64,000 bases of DNA, from positions 1,931,001-1,995,000 of the forward strand of contig JARUPZ010000004.1 in assembly GCA_031213475.1 (NCBI GenBank). Direction: 5' to 3'. Origin of the DNA: Nereocystis luetkeana (lineage: Eukaryota; Sar; Phaeophyceae; Laminariales; Laminariaceae). Shown piece after piece: positions 23,437 through 35,285 of this stretch; the first letter of the stretch is position 1, and each line of letters starts with the position of its first letter. Below the pieces are notes generated by a model, which had not been told where the DNA came from, did not search any database, and saw only the letters and a program-made list of their open reading frames with translations. The translations under genes were made by a program, and so were the position numbers.

Positions 23437-24420
23437 ATGCTCGTCAGACTCGAAAGCGAGATCGAGATGGAATTGCAAGCTAAATTGAGCTGGAATCGAG
23501 CTCGGCGCGTTTTTTCGGACTTCGCCTAAAATATCAACGTCGCAACCTTTCGGACGGCAGTAGGGAAAATAGCCGATGGCGGTACAACATCAGCAGAACT
23601 TTGTGCCGATACAGCCGACAGCGGCAGATCACAGATAGGATTCCAACTATTCACGAATACGGCATCGGACACAAAACAAGCCCGATCCGTTGTGGCAAGG
23701 GGTGTGCCAATGCTGTACCGCGAGCACTTGTGTACGATACGCGTGCAGGACGGTGATAGCTTCACCGCCGCACGTTATTCCAAGAATGTTGAGAAAGGCG
23801 CACATTGGTTGCCTTCCGGGTCTTCCGATATCGAGTTATCGATTCAAATATCCGGCATGAATCTCGTGCGGATCAATACCAAACACAAGAGATCCATCCG
23901 ATCGAGACCCGAGGAAATCATTCGCCGGCATTCCTATTCGTAATATGGGTAAACGACCCAGCACCAGCAGCACTAGAGCAATCGTAGTCGGCAGCAGCAG
24001 ATCACAATCTAGGAAGAAAACGGTTGGGCATTGCGGCATCGACCATATAATATGCTCTGAGGCAGGCGATGAGTCCGAACTTCAACGCACGCACCCGTGC
24101 ACGACACACGCTCGGCGTATTTTACTTGCACGGTGACAAACTCCGCTTCGATATGACCGTCCTTACTTGTTCCTTTCCGATCCTTCGATCTCAAGTTCCT
24201 AATTATATTTTGATATATGAAATACTCCAAGATGGAACCGGATCCTTTGTACGGATACCTGATGCAGATAATTGGGTTGATATCACCGCACTTGTTGATT
24301 TTAGTACGAAAGCCTCCACAATGTACGTGGGTTCAACTTATTGAACTCAACGTTTCTTGTTTTTTAACAGGAGAATGTAAATCTCCAAGTCGACAGAAAC
24401 CATGTAAATCTCCAAAATTA
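23437..24420 (+). pseudogene. possible unrecognised gene, interrupted
   Basis: From ATG 23437 one frame reads 30 codons (MLVRLESEIEMELQAKLSWN and on) to a TAA at 23527. It then continues open for 137 codons to TAA 23941, with unusually protein-like composition throughout (for example RVQDGDSFTAARYSKNVEKG). A second open frame starts at ATG 24069 (MSPNFNARTRARHTLGVFYL) and ends at 24344. A GT-AG intron of 23940-24073 would join the two in frame. A further strong acceptor (CTTGTTTTTTAACAG) lies at 24371, and a GTACGTGGG-type donor at about 24326 would add a short C-terminus. A TTACTGCAG acceptor lies just left of the start. The single TAA near codon 31 suggests a pseudogene, unless the start lies downstream or splicing removes it. 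Residues after the stop match no family I know. Confidence 0.3.
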
Positions 24421-24699
24421 GAGGTCTAAGCTGCTGCCCACGATCCAACCCTCACGCCTTTTTCTAGCCGGTCCCTCTCGGCGCACGGGCCGTCGCCTGG
24501 ATGGTAGATATCAGAGAAGCAAAGAGGCGGAGGCCGAGGTTAGCGGTTGAATAAAACGGTCGAAAGTATGGATATGTTCTCGAATTGTTCGAATTTTGAG
24601 GATCCGATACTGAGGCAGGCTCGAAAACACATCGCCTCCCAATCGCTGCCTTTTGGTTTGTTCCAAGTGCTGTTTTTGCGTACGTACCTATCATGCTCT

Positions 24700-25330
24700 C
24701 ATAGGCTCACGAGCAGTGGAAATAAAAACTTTGCACACGCGTGTGCATCTGCAGGAGTAAAGCTAGGTAAAAAATGTAAAATATCCCGTGTTTGGCGCCA
24801 GGTCGCAAGCCAGACAAACCCGGCCAGATATCTCCCCGTCGAGAAATAAAGAACATAATGATGCTTATTCGTATATATACTTGAAATTAAACAAGTCCCT
24901 GACAGTACGTACATCCTTTCAACCTTGAAGAACTCTTTGGTGCTCTCTGGTCCAAAATGGTGCGTGTTACGTCAAGGGCACCTACTTGGGTTGGTATTAG
25001 GTACTTCAACACAACAACAGCGACGTCTATCGGGCTACTGGTATGGAACAAATGATACAGTAGGGAGGGGTCACGCCTAGATCTACTAAGCAGGGTGGCT
25101 ACCATAAATATATGCAGTCAGTACCCAAATAATAGGTATACAACTTGCGACATGCGCCGCCGTGGGATCATTTTTCACGCTAAGCCAATATTTGTATTTT
25201 CAAGTCCGATGTTAGAGTGCGGTACAGAGCCACTCGCGCGACAGGGCCCCGGAAACGCTGTAGTGGAACAGTGATGTATCCTTGACCTTAACACTAGTCA
25301 AGAGGGTAACCAGTCATCGACCCTTAAACT
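24700..25330 (+). repeat. dispersed repeat R2, copy a
   Basis: This aligns in direct orientation with 51250-51970. Landmarks are CTCACGARCAGTGGAAA, AGATGTAAAGCTA or AGGAGTAAAGCTA, ACACAACAACAGC, TCGGGCTACT, GGGAGGGGTCACG, CGCCGTGG and GGTAACCAGTCA followed by GACCCTTA. No terminal inverted repeats are obvious. The body has no conserved open frame. Confidence 0.75.
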
Positions 25331-26613
25331 AACCATCTTTAAACCATGGAAACGTAATGAAATGTTGGATCGGGCTCGGCAGAACCGCTGAATCGAGTTC
25401 GTTGAATGAGCCGGCTCTGCTTGATGTGTAGTCAAACGGAGCGAATGAAGCGAGCGGACCCTGGCCGATAAACAGCGTTCTGAATAAAGACTCGAAACAT
25501 TGCAACTGTGAATGAGTTTGTTTCGATCCGGATGATTATAAGATTCAATTTGATGAATCGACTGCCGTTCCCTGTCCAATGTATACAATGAGTCTTATTG
25601 CCCAGGTGAATCGACGAATGAATCCACTGAGAACCACAGCGGCACTACGCTTGGGCCGGCCGTCAACGTGAAACGACCGTTGTCGTGGACGTTTTCAATT
25701 TGTCGATCCCTCTATCGGACCGCGGTGTGCCCATACCCCTCAACGCTCGCCTCAGAACGCTTGCTCTTCGTTAATGTTGCTCAGACGGACACCCTGGCAA
25801 AATGTTTTTCCGTAAACGAGCTGAGCGGGCGCATCTTCTTGTCGACAACCCATGCCCCTACTCTCTCACTTCTCTATCTTCTCGTCTTCCACCTCTGGCC
25901 AGCCTCCATCCTCTTTACTCCCAGGTAAGCCAAACGGACATGTTGACGGTTCTACGTGTTGTGTAAGAGATCGTACTTTCTGCCCTTGATACATACCGGT
26001 ACGTTACACCCTGTGTATTTGTTGTAAAACTCATTGCCATGAAGGAGCTCTCCGGAGCATATGCAGTGGAAAGTGTTGAGCTCACTAACGTGAGGGGTGA
26101 GCGTTATATGCAGGAGGATTAGCTATTGCCTGTTATAGAACGATACAGTCGTTCCAGCTTTACTGTGTAAATGACTGGACCGCAGAGCCGGGTGAGATGT
26201 GTTTGTCTCCCTGGTCTTGTCTAAGGTGCCCTTGCTGCGGACGAATTACTCACTGAGTTCGTCGCGGTCGTGTTGAAGCTCGATGAAATCTTGATGACAG
26301 GAGAGACAGTCCGTCACGATAGAATGGGAAGACTGACGGTGCACAGGTAGTGGTTTTGGCACATTATATGTTTTGGGTCCACAAGGAATTTTTATTTTAT
26401 TTGCCTTCTGGGTCCACAAGGAATACATTGAAACCGTCGTGTGTCGCATGTGCATATAGGCCAATAATGTACCGATGGTGCGCAAAACATGTCAGACGAT
26501 TTTCTACTCTTGTCAACAAAGCTCACATAAATGCACAGCCAACCTTTCCGAACAATTAAGTAAACACGGCCGATTCCCTTATGTAACAAACAGGACTACT
26601 ACCGTGAATCGCA
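25331..26613. other. no firm gene; 5' side of WSC copy 2
   Basis: An open frame at 25668-25928 ends beside a good donor (CCCAG|GTAAGC) but is unrecognised and shared with no other copy. Upstream of the proposed start codon at 26614 I see no clear TATA box. A CACAAGGAAT-containing 15-base direct repeat occurs at about 26379 and 26411. Confidence 0.3.
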
Positions 26614-27928
26614 ATGGCGATGCCCAAGATAAAGCTAGTGAGTGTGCTGAGCGCGCTCACCGTGACCAACGTCATGGGTTCATCATGTGTTCAGCTCACC
26701 GCCATGGATCTTTCGTCGTGTCCATGCGAAGATGCCACCTTGGCGTTCACCCTAGAGGGGCAGACGTCCGTAGCGTCCCACACGGTGAGCGAGTGGGCGT
26801 AGCCTTAAGCTCGGCCTGTAGTAGCTGCTTGCAGGCGGGTCTGCCGCGCGCTTTGTATCCAACTACCTTTTCAACTGGTACAAACGTTTTGCGTGCGAGC
26901 TGGTTTATGCTGAACGCCCGAACGTACATCCGTCAATAATGAATGCCGCCTGTAATATCCCCTCCGATATCCCATGTTTGACGTCATACGCACGCCCATC
27001 AACAGTGAAAAACGGCATCATACATCGACAAGAGGTTCAGGTTTTCGTAGGACGACTCACGTAGTATTAGTTTATTCAAAATAGGTTCCAGACCAGCCGG
27101 CCGAATAATGTCTACCACAAACATAGGAATGAGCTGTGCAACATCAATAACACTGCATATTGAATACTCACAATCGATCCCGAAACGATGGTATTAGCTA
27201 GTATCGAGGCAAGGACGGAAACTATACCAGGTAAATGTCTTCATCACGAAAGCGCAATTTACCGCGCTGATATTCATGAATGATTTGCGTGCATGTTATG
27301 TATGCGCCTGCGGACGTTTTCGTTTCCCCGTTTCGCCCGCTACGCTCGCTCACAACGGAGAATGAAACGCAACAGATAGATGCCCCATAAGTGCAAGTGC
27401 ACACCGGTCCACGACCCATTCTAAGAGCTCGACACTCCAGGAAGATAATCCCGAAGTCGCATGTATGTAACCCAGATAAGCGGAGCTGGGGATGTGATTT
27501 TCAAAAGAACCAACAATAACACAGGAACAAACGAAAAAAAAGAGGAACCAAAGAGGTCGAGGAAAACAAAGGAATCGAGGGAAACAGATATTTTGTCGAT
27601 GGGCCAGAGCGGGCTGTAAGGTGGGATATTACGCCGGGTGAGACGTCTGAGGGTCAAACCACTTGAGTAGCCAGTCACACTAAGGACGTGGGCGTATTTT
27701 GGGTGTGTGACTCGAAACAAAGTGGCGGCGACTTATTTGATCGTTCAACTCACACCGACCTTGTATTTTTGCCAACTACCCCTGGTACCATACCGGTACT
27801 GTTGATCAAGTCAACCGCTGCTACTGCATGCCTACTGCACTACTCCAGCAGGACCCCTGGAGTATTGTAATATTCCTACAGCAACACTACCAGTACTATT
27901 ACTACTACTACTACTACTCCTACTACTC

Positions 27929-27966
<38 letters not shown>

Positions 27967-27984
27967 GCTGCTGCTACTACTACA

Positions 27985-28021
<37 letters not shown>

Positions 28022-31000
28022 TATACTACTGCTACTACTACTACTACTGCTACTTTTACTACTACTACTCCAGCAGTACTCCTGTAGTCTTGTAGTATTC
28101 TACAGTAACACTACCAATACTTATACTACTACTACTACTTATGCTACTACTATATACTACTGTATGTATTACCACCGCAACTAATGTTTCTACAAGAATT
28201 ACTACATTTTGCTGCAACTACTGCTATACCACTGTTGTATCACTGCTACAACAGTATTTCTACTTCAGCAGTACAACTGCCATTGCTTGTACAATTACTG
28301 CTACGAATGGTACTCTTTCTTCCACTAATACAGGGCCCCTGCTCCTACTCTCATCACCACTGAAATTAGCACTGTGTAGACTAGGACTGCAGCAGCACTA
28401 CTGAATATACAACCGGTGTAAATATCACTAGCATCTTGCTGTTTATGAAGACCGTGTAATGTGTGCACCAGGTATCATGTAGACCGCAAAAACGATAGTC
28501 GTACATATATAAATGAACTTATCTGAAGGAACAATCGGATCTTAAATTTCGTGTTTTTCCCCGCCCTTGAAGGTGAACCTCGCCCTCGTTCTCGACGGTT
28601 CAGGCAGCATCAAAGCAAGTGATTTCGAGCTGGAGAAGGACTTTGCTATGGATACCGTCGCCGCCTTTGCCGACAGAAACTTGTTCGACAATGGAGGAAG
28701 GGCATCGTACGTGCAGTACGCAAAAACGTTGGCCTCCTCCTCTACGTTTGACTCCGCCAAGGCCTTTGACGCCTTTGTCGATGCTGACCCCCAAGCCGAG
28801 GGTGGCACGACCACGTCAATCGGCATTAAGGAAGGCACCCGGCTCTTAGGCATTAACCCTGCAGACGCATCGTTCATGATCGTAATCACCGACGGTAAAA
28901 GCAGCAGCCTCTTTGCCACAGCAATTGCAGCAGGGGCAGCCCGGAAAGCGGGCATAACCGTGTTTGCTGTCGGAGTAGGTGAGTCGGCATCTTGTCGATG
29001 TGTTCTATGTGCAGTACTGTCGTCATCGCAGTTTTCCACCGTAGTGTCAAACTTGACGATACCGTGAAGCCGTGTACTCAGCAACCGCGCGAGTGCTACT
29101 GCCCTCCGACCAAAGTACATATCGAACCAGTATCAACCTCTTGCGAAGAAGTAAAGGGAGCGGTGAACCGGTGCTCCGGCTGAAATATAATGTTTCGTCA
29201 AACACATTTTTGACCGAATCGGCTGCTTGAAACTGTTGAATAATACGATACCTTCGGAATACCATTTGCGTCACCCACCCCCGCCAAAGAAGGTCGCTCT
29301 GGGTACATGTCAAACGCACCACACCACACACATCGCGCTGCAACCTGGGCTGCGACAACTGGACGAACTCCCCTCCGTGTTGGCCCTGTTAGAGCTTGCC
29401 GAACCGTGCTCGTAGGCAGATATATTGTCGGGGAAAACAATATACGTTTTCGAAAATGACTATATAAATTAAATAGGGGCCTTGATGCTGCTTGCGTTGG
29501 TTGACGTTCATCGTTTAGTTGAGTGGGCCATTCGTAGGGAGGTCGTCAAGCGAGAATAACCCATGCGATGCTAGGAGCTACCCCTGCCGTGTGAAGAACG
29601 CGTCGGTCACCACATGGTGCCCAATCGGCAGCCAGAGTCAGACAGGATCTTTAGGTCATGTGAACCACCGCACCGCACGATTTACTAACATCTTAGACGC
29701 CTATAATACAACCCTTTGATCACCCGCCGCAGGCCAAGGGACTAACCCCATTGAACTGCTGGCAATCGGAGGCGACCCTTCCAACGTCTTCGAAGTCGCA
29801 GAATTTGACCTTCTCAACGGTAAGCCGCGGATCATCAACGGTCGTTGCAGCCAGCATCAACATCAATACTGAAAGTCTTAACAAAGTATGTTTTCCTTTG
29901 TACTTGTTGAAGAGACGACAACCACTCGGTGTGACGGCTCTTGATAGTGCCACATTCAATTGCTATTCTTACTTTAGGTATTTTTACCCGTACGTGTTGT
30001 ACCATATTGGCGTTGGAACCTGGTGTATTGGAAATGGTTGGAACACACTTGGTACACAAGTTCTCACACCATGGTGCACCCGTGCAAATGCACTCGTTCA
30101 ACCGGTTAGGGGGGGGCGTGACGTTACTGAGCATTTGAAGCTGTTTAATATTTTCACAGCCGCACTTGGGGCGATATTTCGGCCGCAATGCGTGTGGAGT
30201 TGTGATGACGCACAACTACGGTACATGCTTGATGCAGAGTTTAGCCACGAACTCGTGCATTTTCGAGTATAAAAGCTTGCGACATGTAACTGCTGCACTC
30301 GGTACGAGATTCAATGACGATGTTATGCGAACATAACCCTTCGTTAAAACACTCCACTCGAACATGGCGGCCATGGTAACTTGACCCGTGAATATTTGTT
30401 TTGCGACGCAAGTGCTCGCGCCTGGAAACAGAGATGGCTCGACAAACGGTTGCAACGGTTAATTTTAAATCAGTGCACGCTCTCGTTCTATGCTCGTGTA
30501 GCTGTCTTAGCACGAGGTGAGCAGCCATGCTATCATGCCCCAGGAATGTCGCGTGCGTATCCAGACTCAGAGAAGGTCTATAGAGGATTATCGCTCAACA
30601 TGCACTTATCGAATAGGTTCCGAGTAATGTAAACTTGGTCCGTTTGTCCAACGATGCGTGGTTTATTGATTGATATGCAAATGGAACCACAGACCATCAA
30701 TTCCACATGGGGATAGATTACTGCAGTGACCTAGTACCAGGAACAAGAATGATACTGTGAGCGCACAACTGAAGAACTTCCCCTTCCTCCATGCGTGTCC
30801 AACTCCCATACTTCACGATCATCAGCGGCCTTGGCGAGCATCCTCTCGTCCAACGATGGCATCGTCATCCCGTGCGAATCAACAGGGGCTACCGTCACGA
30901 TCGAGTTCGACGTTTCGGTTGACTCTTCTCCTTCCGGATCCATCTCGAAGAAGACGGTTACGTTTTCTGCGGATGACCTCGAGTCCACCCCCACCAACTT

Positions 31001-32169
31001 TGAAGTTATGCTCGACGTGTGCAACAAAGCCCCCGGTGGCAGCGTCATCGTAAACGCTGGTTATACCGATGACCAAGGAAACGTTCCCGACCTGTCCCTT
31101 CTGAGGGGTATTGCCGTCGGCAAGGACTTCTGTGCCGCTCCTACCCCGGCACCCACTCCGAAGCCGACCAAGAAACCCACCCCCGCGCCCACCGCGGCGC
31201 CTACTCCAAAGCCGACCAAGAAACCCACTCCAGCGCCCACCCCTGCGCCTACTCCTAAGCCGACCAAAAAACCGACGACGACTGAACCCCCGCGCGGCGA
31301 GAACCTCGAGGTTGGAAAGGCAGACAAATCCAAGTACCTTGGCTGCTACGTACCCAAGAATAAAAAAACACCTCTCAATGGCCCCGTGACTACTTGGAGC
31401 GAGATGACGACGCAGGTGATTAACTAATGTATTCTTGGACAATTCAGTTGGTGTGACCGCACGACGCTTGGTGCTCCGTCGCGGAGCACTTGATTGCCCA
31501 ATCAATACTAAAATACGCTGTACTGATGTTCCTGTGATAGTGCAACCAAATACAGGCGCATCAATTCCGCGCGATTCCATTGCCTCACTCGCCCGCCCAT
31601 CTGCTACTCAGGCGTGCGCCGACATCTGCAACTGCTCGGGTTGGGAGTACTTCGCCACGTCAAAGGGTTCAGGTAGGTTTAGAAGCCTGTCGTTTTTTCT
31701 CCGCACCCAGCATTTATCCTAAGATAACTACTCTTGGAATACTGTACTCCCAAAATATTCGGTTGAACGATAGACGACGTTAACACACCGGAGTTCGCAT
31801 GTATCCGTGGACGGTACTGATCGGTGCGCGGCCGGCTTCCGTCACGAGTGTGCGTGGCGTGGAGTATTGTTCACGAAATTCCTTGACTGTGAGCTTGCGG
31901 GATCAGACTCTCACTGGTGCAGTCTCCCTAGTGCGTTGCGGCTATCATAACTAGCGTAATATCACGTATTATAGTAAAATTAACTAAACAACCTGCTTGT
32001 GTGATGCCTCCGTTGGAACGTGTCATGCCTCTTTTCAGAATGCCACTGCGGAAGTGCCGAACCGGCTAAAAATAAGAAGAAGGGCGTGTGCGACTACGAG
32101 TGCGCGGGAGACATTGCCACTGCTTGCGGAGGCGTCGGCAGCATCAGCGTTTACAAGAGCACCCAGTAA
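26614..32169 (+). CDS. secreted vWA-WSC domain protein, copy 2
   Basis: Proposed exons: 26614-26784 (tentative), 28573-28978, 29733-29819, 30826-31415, 31556-31672 and 32039-32169 (TAA). Exon 1 gives a signal-peptide-like start ([20 protein letters not shown]) followed by Cys residues. Exons 2 and 3 encode a von Willebrand factor A domain: beta strand [12 protein letters not shown] with the MIDAS motif DxSxS, the conserved Thr in GGTTTSIGI, strand [10 protein letters not shown] and the closing segment VFAVGVGQGTNP. Exon 4 holds a ~100-residue beta-rich domain, a [12 protein letters not shown] stalk and the WSC start YLGCYVP. Exons 5 and 6 complete the WSC domain ([38 protein letters not shown]). 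Phases agree at 26784/28573, 28978/29733, 29819/30826 and 31672/32039. They disagree by one base at 31415/31556. The likely role is a secreted or wall-bound adhesin that binds a ligand through metal and polysaccharide through WSC. Assignment of exon 1 is the weakest part, and an additional small exon cannot be excluded. Confidence 0.8.
27890..28165 (+). repeat. (TAC)n microsatellite in intron 1 of WSC copy 2
   Basis: Near-pure TAC/CTA runs are interrupted by TCC, TGC and a CAGCAGTACTCC-like spacer. Composition and interruptions (CCT and GCT for ACT) are the same as in the large satellite at 50.5-64 kb. The open frames through it are poly-Tyr and poly-Leu and are repeat translations. Confidence 0.95.
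30270..30825 (+). other. intron of WSC copy 2, paralogous to 1-580
   Basis: This defines the left visible limit of the segmental duplication. It shares ordered blocks with 1-580, and the acceptor context ATCAG|CGGCCTTGG is identical in both copies. Homology could extend farther left, but the window stops at base 1. Confidence 0.6.
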
Positions 32170-32389
32170 GCTACAAGCGGGCGACTGACGACATGGTAGA
32201 TTGCGTCAGTAACTGCCGAAACACTTCTGGAGTCAACCCGTCAGCAGGACATACAATATAGGACCTGTGCAAGGGTTGTACATGTTCGATTTCGGCGGTG
32301 GTAGACAAATTGCAGTCGGCGGCAAGCACCGTCCGCAGGAATAGTTGGCATTTATGGGTGTATCTATGTATGCCGGTCAAGTCTCGACC

Positions 32390-33690
32390 TGTTTAGGCGC
32401 GAAGACCATCTACTGCTCTAGGTATGGGATCAGCATATACGTGTGTCGGGTCATACGCTGGGACCGACAGACTCAATGCCGAGTTGAGGCGTACGTAGCA
32501 TCAGTGTTCTCCAACTATATACCTTCAACAACACGGTTGCTGTGAACTGTCCTAGATTCTTGGCGGATGTTGCTATAGTTGTCCACTTCTATAATGATTT
32601 CTGCGGGATAACCGAGTTGGTTTTCCCGACTGCATCTACGCCAGAACAAGGGTTCTCCGCAGAACGTATCGCAAGTATCGAACCGCCATGGAGTGGGTCT
32701 TATCAGGAATACAGATGATTTGGTACCTGGTAGTATATATCATATCAGCATAGAACGGAGTGTGGGCGACATTGTGTACGGTGCCCCCACAACGTGATGC
32801 GGAGCGAAGCAAGTACCGACCGTTTTTCTCGCGTATGCATCTGGTCAGAACGCCTCCTGTTTGAGTTTCGGGCCCCACCCTGGGCGGGAAGACTTCAACG
32901 CCGAGTGAGGGCGTGAGTAGCTAGCTTGTCTTCCTCCTGGACAATCTCCACGACACGGTTGCCGTGAACAGCACTGACCTTGACGGATACTGCTGTAGTC
33001 GTGTGTTTGTGTCGAAATTTGAGGGCTGACGAACATGTTGGTTTGGCAGACTCTGTACGCCTCTGAACGACGCCTGACCGCGGAAGGTACCGTTGGTGGC
33101 TTGTTGAGGGAGAATTCCTCGCAGCAGGGCTACGTGCTGCTTGGTAGTGTATACCGTACCCGCACAGAACAGAGTGTAGGGGGGGGAGGTTCGTATACGA
33201 TAGGTGCATCACGTCCTGCGGATAGGAGCGAGCACCTCGTGTTTGTTGCGATGTTTCATCCGGTGATATCGCCACCAGGGTATTTGCCAGGTCCTACCAT
33301 AAGGGCAAACGCCTCTACGCCAGATGGAAGCACGAGCAGCATTACCGTCTAGCAACGAGTCAGTTTTGGTACTGCGAGTGCTGCGATCTGTCTTGAATGC
33401 TTGGCGGATACTGTTGTCGGTCTGTTCTATTGTTGTTGATTTGACTGATGGATGTGCTGGTGTTGCTGACTCCGTCGGCGTCAGAACAAGGGTTGCCCGC
33501 GAATCGTATCGTCAGCAATGTTTCTCGGGCGAATGTCTATTATCAGTGCTACGTATGGCTTGGTAGTAGATATCGTATCAATGTGGAATGTAGTGTACCG
33601 CGGGGGCATCGCGTACGGAATGCGCAATACGATCTACGAAGCGGAGCGAGCACGTCGGGTTTGCTTTAAATATGCATCTGAAAACATGGT
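32390..33690 (+). repeat. ~417-bp tandem repeat downstream of WSC copy 2
   Basis: Three units have landmarks AGAACAAGGGTTCTCCGCAG at 32642, CTGAACGACGCCTGACCGCGG at about 33061 and AGAACAAGGGTTGCCCGCG at about 33483. Spacing is about 417 and 421 bases. They are paralogous to 2390-3480. Each unit also contains a GGTATCAGTATA- or GGTAGTGTATA-like segment, a GATACGTGCATTAG- or GATAGGTGCATCAC-like segment and an AGCGAGCACSTCG-like segment. Confidence 0.6.
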
Positions 33691-33699
33691 TACCTGGGA

Positions 33700-34769
33700 A
33701 CAAAGCCGAAAAGTATTGATTTATTCCACTGATAAACACCTGGTTTGTCTCAATAGCACTAGTGACGTGCCTCTCTCGTTCACTCTCGTCCCAACGGTTG
33801 TTGGTAGACGTGTCTGAAGAACGTGCCTTCTTGCTGCACACGAGGCGTACGTCATGATCGCGGAATAGAGCTGTTCATACGAAGCAAGTACACCACCAAC
33901 AAACACGCACACACGTGGGCCAGTACCTGTCGCCAAGCATAGCACATGTGACGTCCCGCACCCGATTGTCACCCGCTTCGCATACCAAATATATGAGTCG
34001 GTCTTGGTATTATAATTAACCTTTGTGGGGTACCATCATGTCACATACACACGCCGTACCGTTCCATCTAACCAGACTACCAGGAAAGAGCCTGGTCAAC
34101 CCGTCTCAGGGGTCATCCAGGCGTATTAACATTGCGGCATCACGGTTTCCAAAGCTCAATACCCGCAGCCCAGTACGGACCACCGCACACGTTAAACGGC
34201 CCACTCACTCGGTGCGATATATGACAGGTCCTGAGCCACTAGCATCACAGATTACAAGGTGAAACGGCGAATCCCCAATTCCATCATGAATCGTTGCCAA
34301 AGGAGACCGTCAAGCCCAAGATCCACGAAAAATGAATGCCAACATAAACAGTGATCAAACCTCCTGTCAGAAAGGACTCCCAACCTAAAACGGCAAGTGT
34401 ACGAAATCTCATTGTATATCACGCCCGAGTTTAAGAACAATTTCGCAGCATATGTGAGACAGGACTAAGGCAAGCGCAAGGAAGTTTAGGTGAGACGAGT
34501 ACGTATCCGACCAGTGGTCTGTTAAGAGCACACAACAAACAATTTGTTTGAACGACAACGAAGGAGGACTCATAATAAAAATCAGTACTTACATCAAATG
34601 ATCGAGGACATCGAGACAGAGTGCGACAGTATACACCTCCCAAACCCTAAACGAAACTGCACCAACAGGAAGAGCAAAAATCTACAATCGTGAGCATGCT
34701 GGTAAGGGTCGACCTTAACGAGGACAGTTGTCAGTCTATTTTTTCTGAGTTTCTCCGACATTTCGGTAT
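33700..34769. other. no gene seen
   Basis: This stretch lies between the tandem units and the recombinase-bearing insertion. It has no recognisable domain on either strand and only short overlapping open frames. Confidence 0.45.
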
Positions 34770-34862
34770 TTTCCTGTAGTGTTCTGTCTCTCTACCGTGG
34801 ATCGTTTAATGCAAGTATTTGATTGGATGAGGCCTCCTGCGATAGGCAGGAGGTCCCGTCCG
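34770..34862 (+). repeat. direct repeat flanking recombinase element, left copy
   Basis: A ~85-base block (TGTAGTGTTCTGTCT, CTACCGTGGATCGTTTAATG, GATTGGATGAGGCCTCCTGC) recurs at 35101-35185 with about 90 percent identity by eye. The left copy ends in a perfect 8-base hairpin (CCTCCTGC/GCAGGAGG). The two copies are 331 bases apart, and the right one lies about 100 bases beyond the 3' end of the recombinase remnant. They may be element-internal or terminal repeats. Confidence 0.7.
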
Positions 34863-35100
34863 GTATTTCCCCCCGCACTGAGTAAAGTGGCGAATCACAA
34901 ACTCTGCGCGGGGTTAGTACCTGTAAATGATCTGGGTATACAAGCCCGAATGGTCTCAAGAAATGGCGCGACCAACTCTACTCCCGAGGTTTCGGGGGCG
35001 AAAGGAAGAAGTGACCTCGATTCGATACAAATTCCGAGACATTTCGATATAATCAATGGTTCCAATTTTTGTGCCAAATATGAACCCATGGATTGGATCG

Positions 35101-35185
35101 CCATTTTACTGTAGTATTCTGTCTATCTACCGTGGATCATTTAATGTAAGTATTGGATTGGATGAGGCCTCCTGCGCCGGCCTGT
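35101..35185 (+). repeat. direct repeat flanking recombinase element, right copy
   Basis: The second copy of the block at 34770-34855. The 250 bases between the copies hold no recognisable coding sequence. Confidence 0.7.
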
Positions 35186-35285
35186 GGTTCCGCCCATACT
35201 TCTTTACGCCTCCTTTCAGATTGCCTTTGTAGTTGACCGCCGCTCCGGGGCAGAATAGTCTCACCCAAACTTCTATCACCTGAAC

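Noticed and set aside
27828..28184. Open frame with long Tyr and Leu runs
   Set aside because: It is a translation of the (TAC)n microsatellite inside intron 1.
30879..31580. 233-codon minus-strand open frame opposite WSC copy 2
   Set aside because: It is antisense to the well-supported exon and crosses its intron. Its Arg/Gly-rich part mirrors the stalk repeats, and copy 1 has no equivalent full frame.
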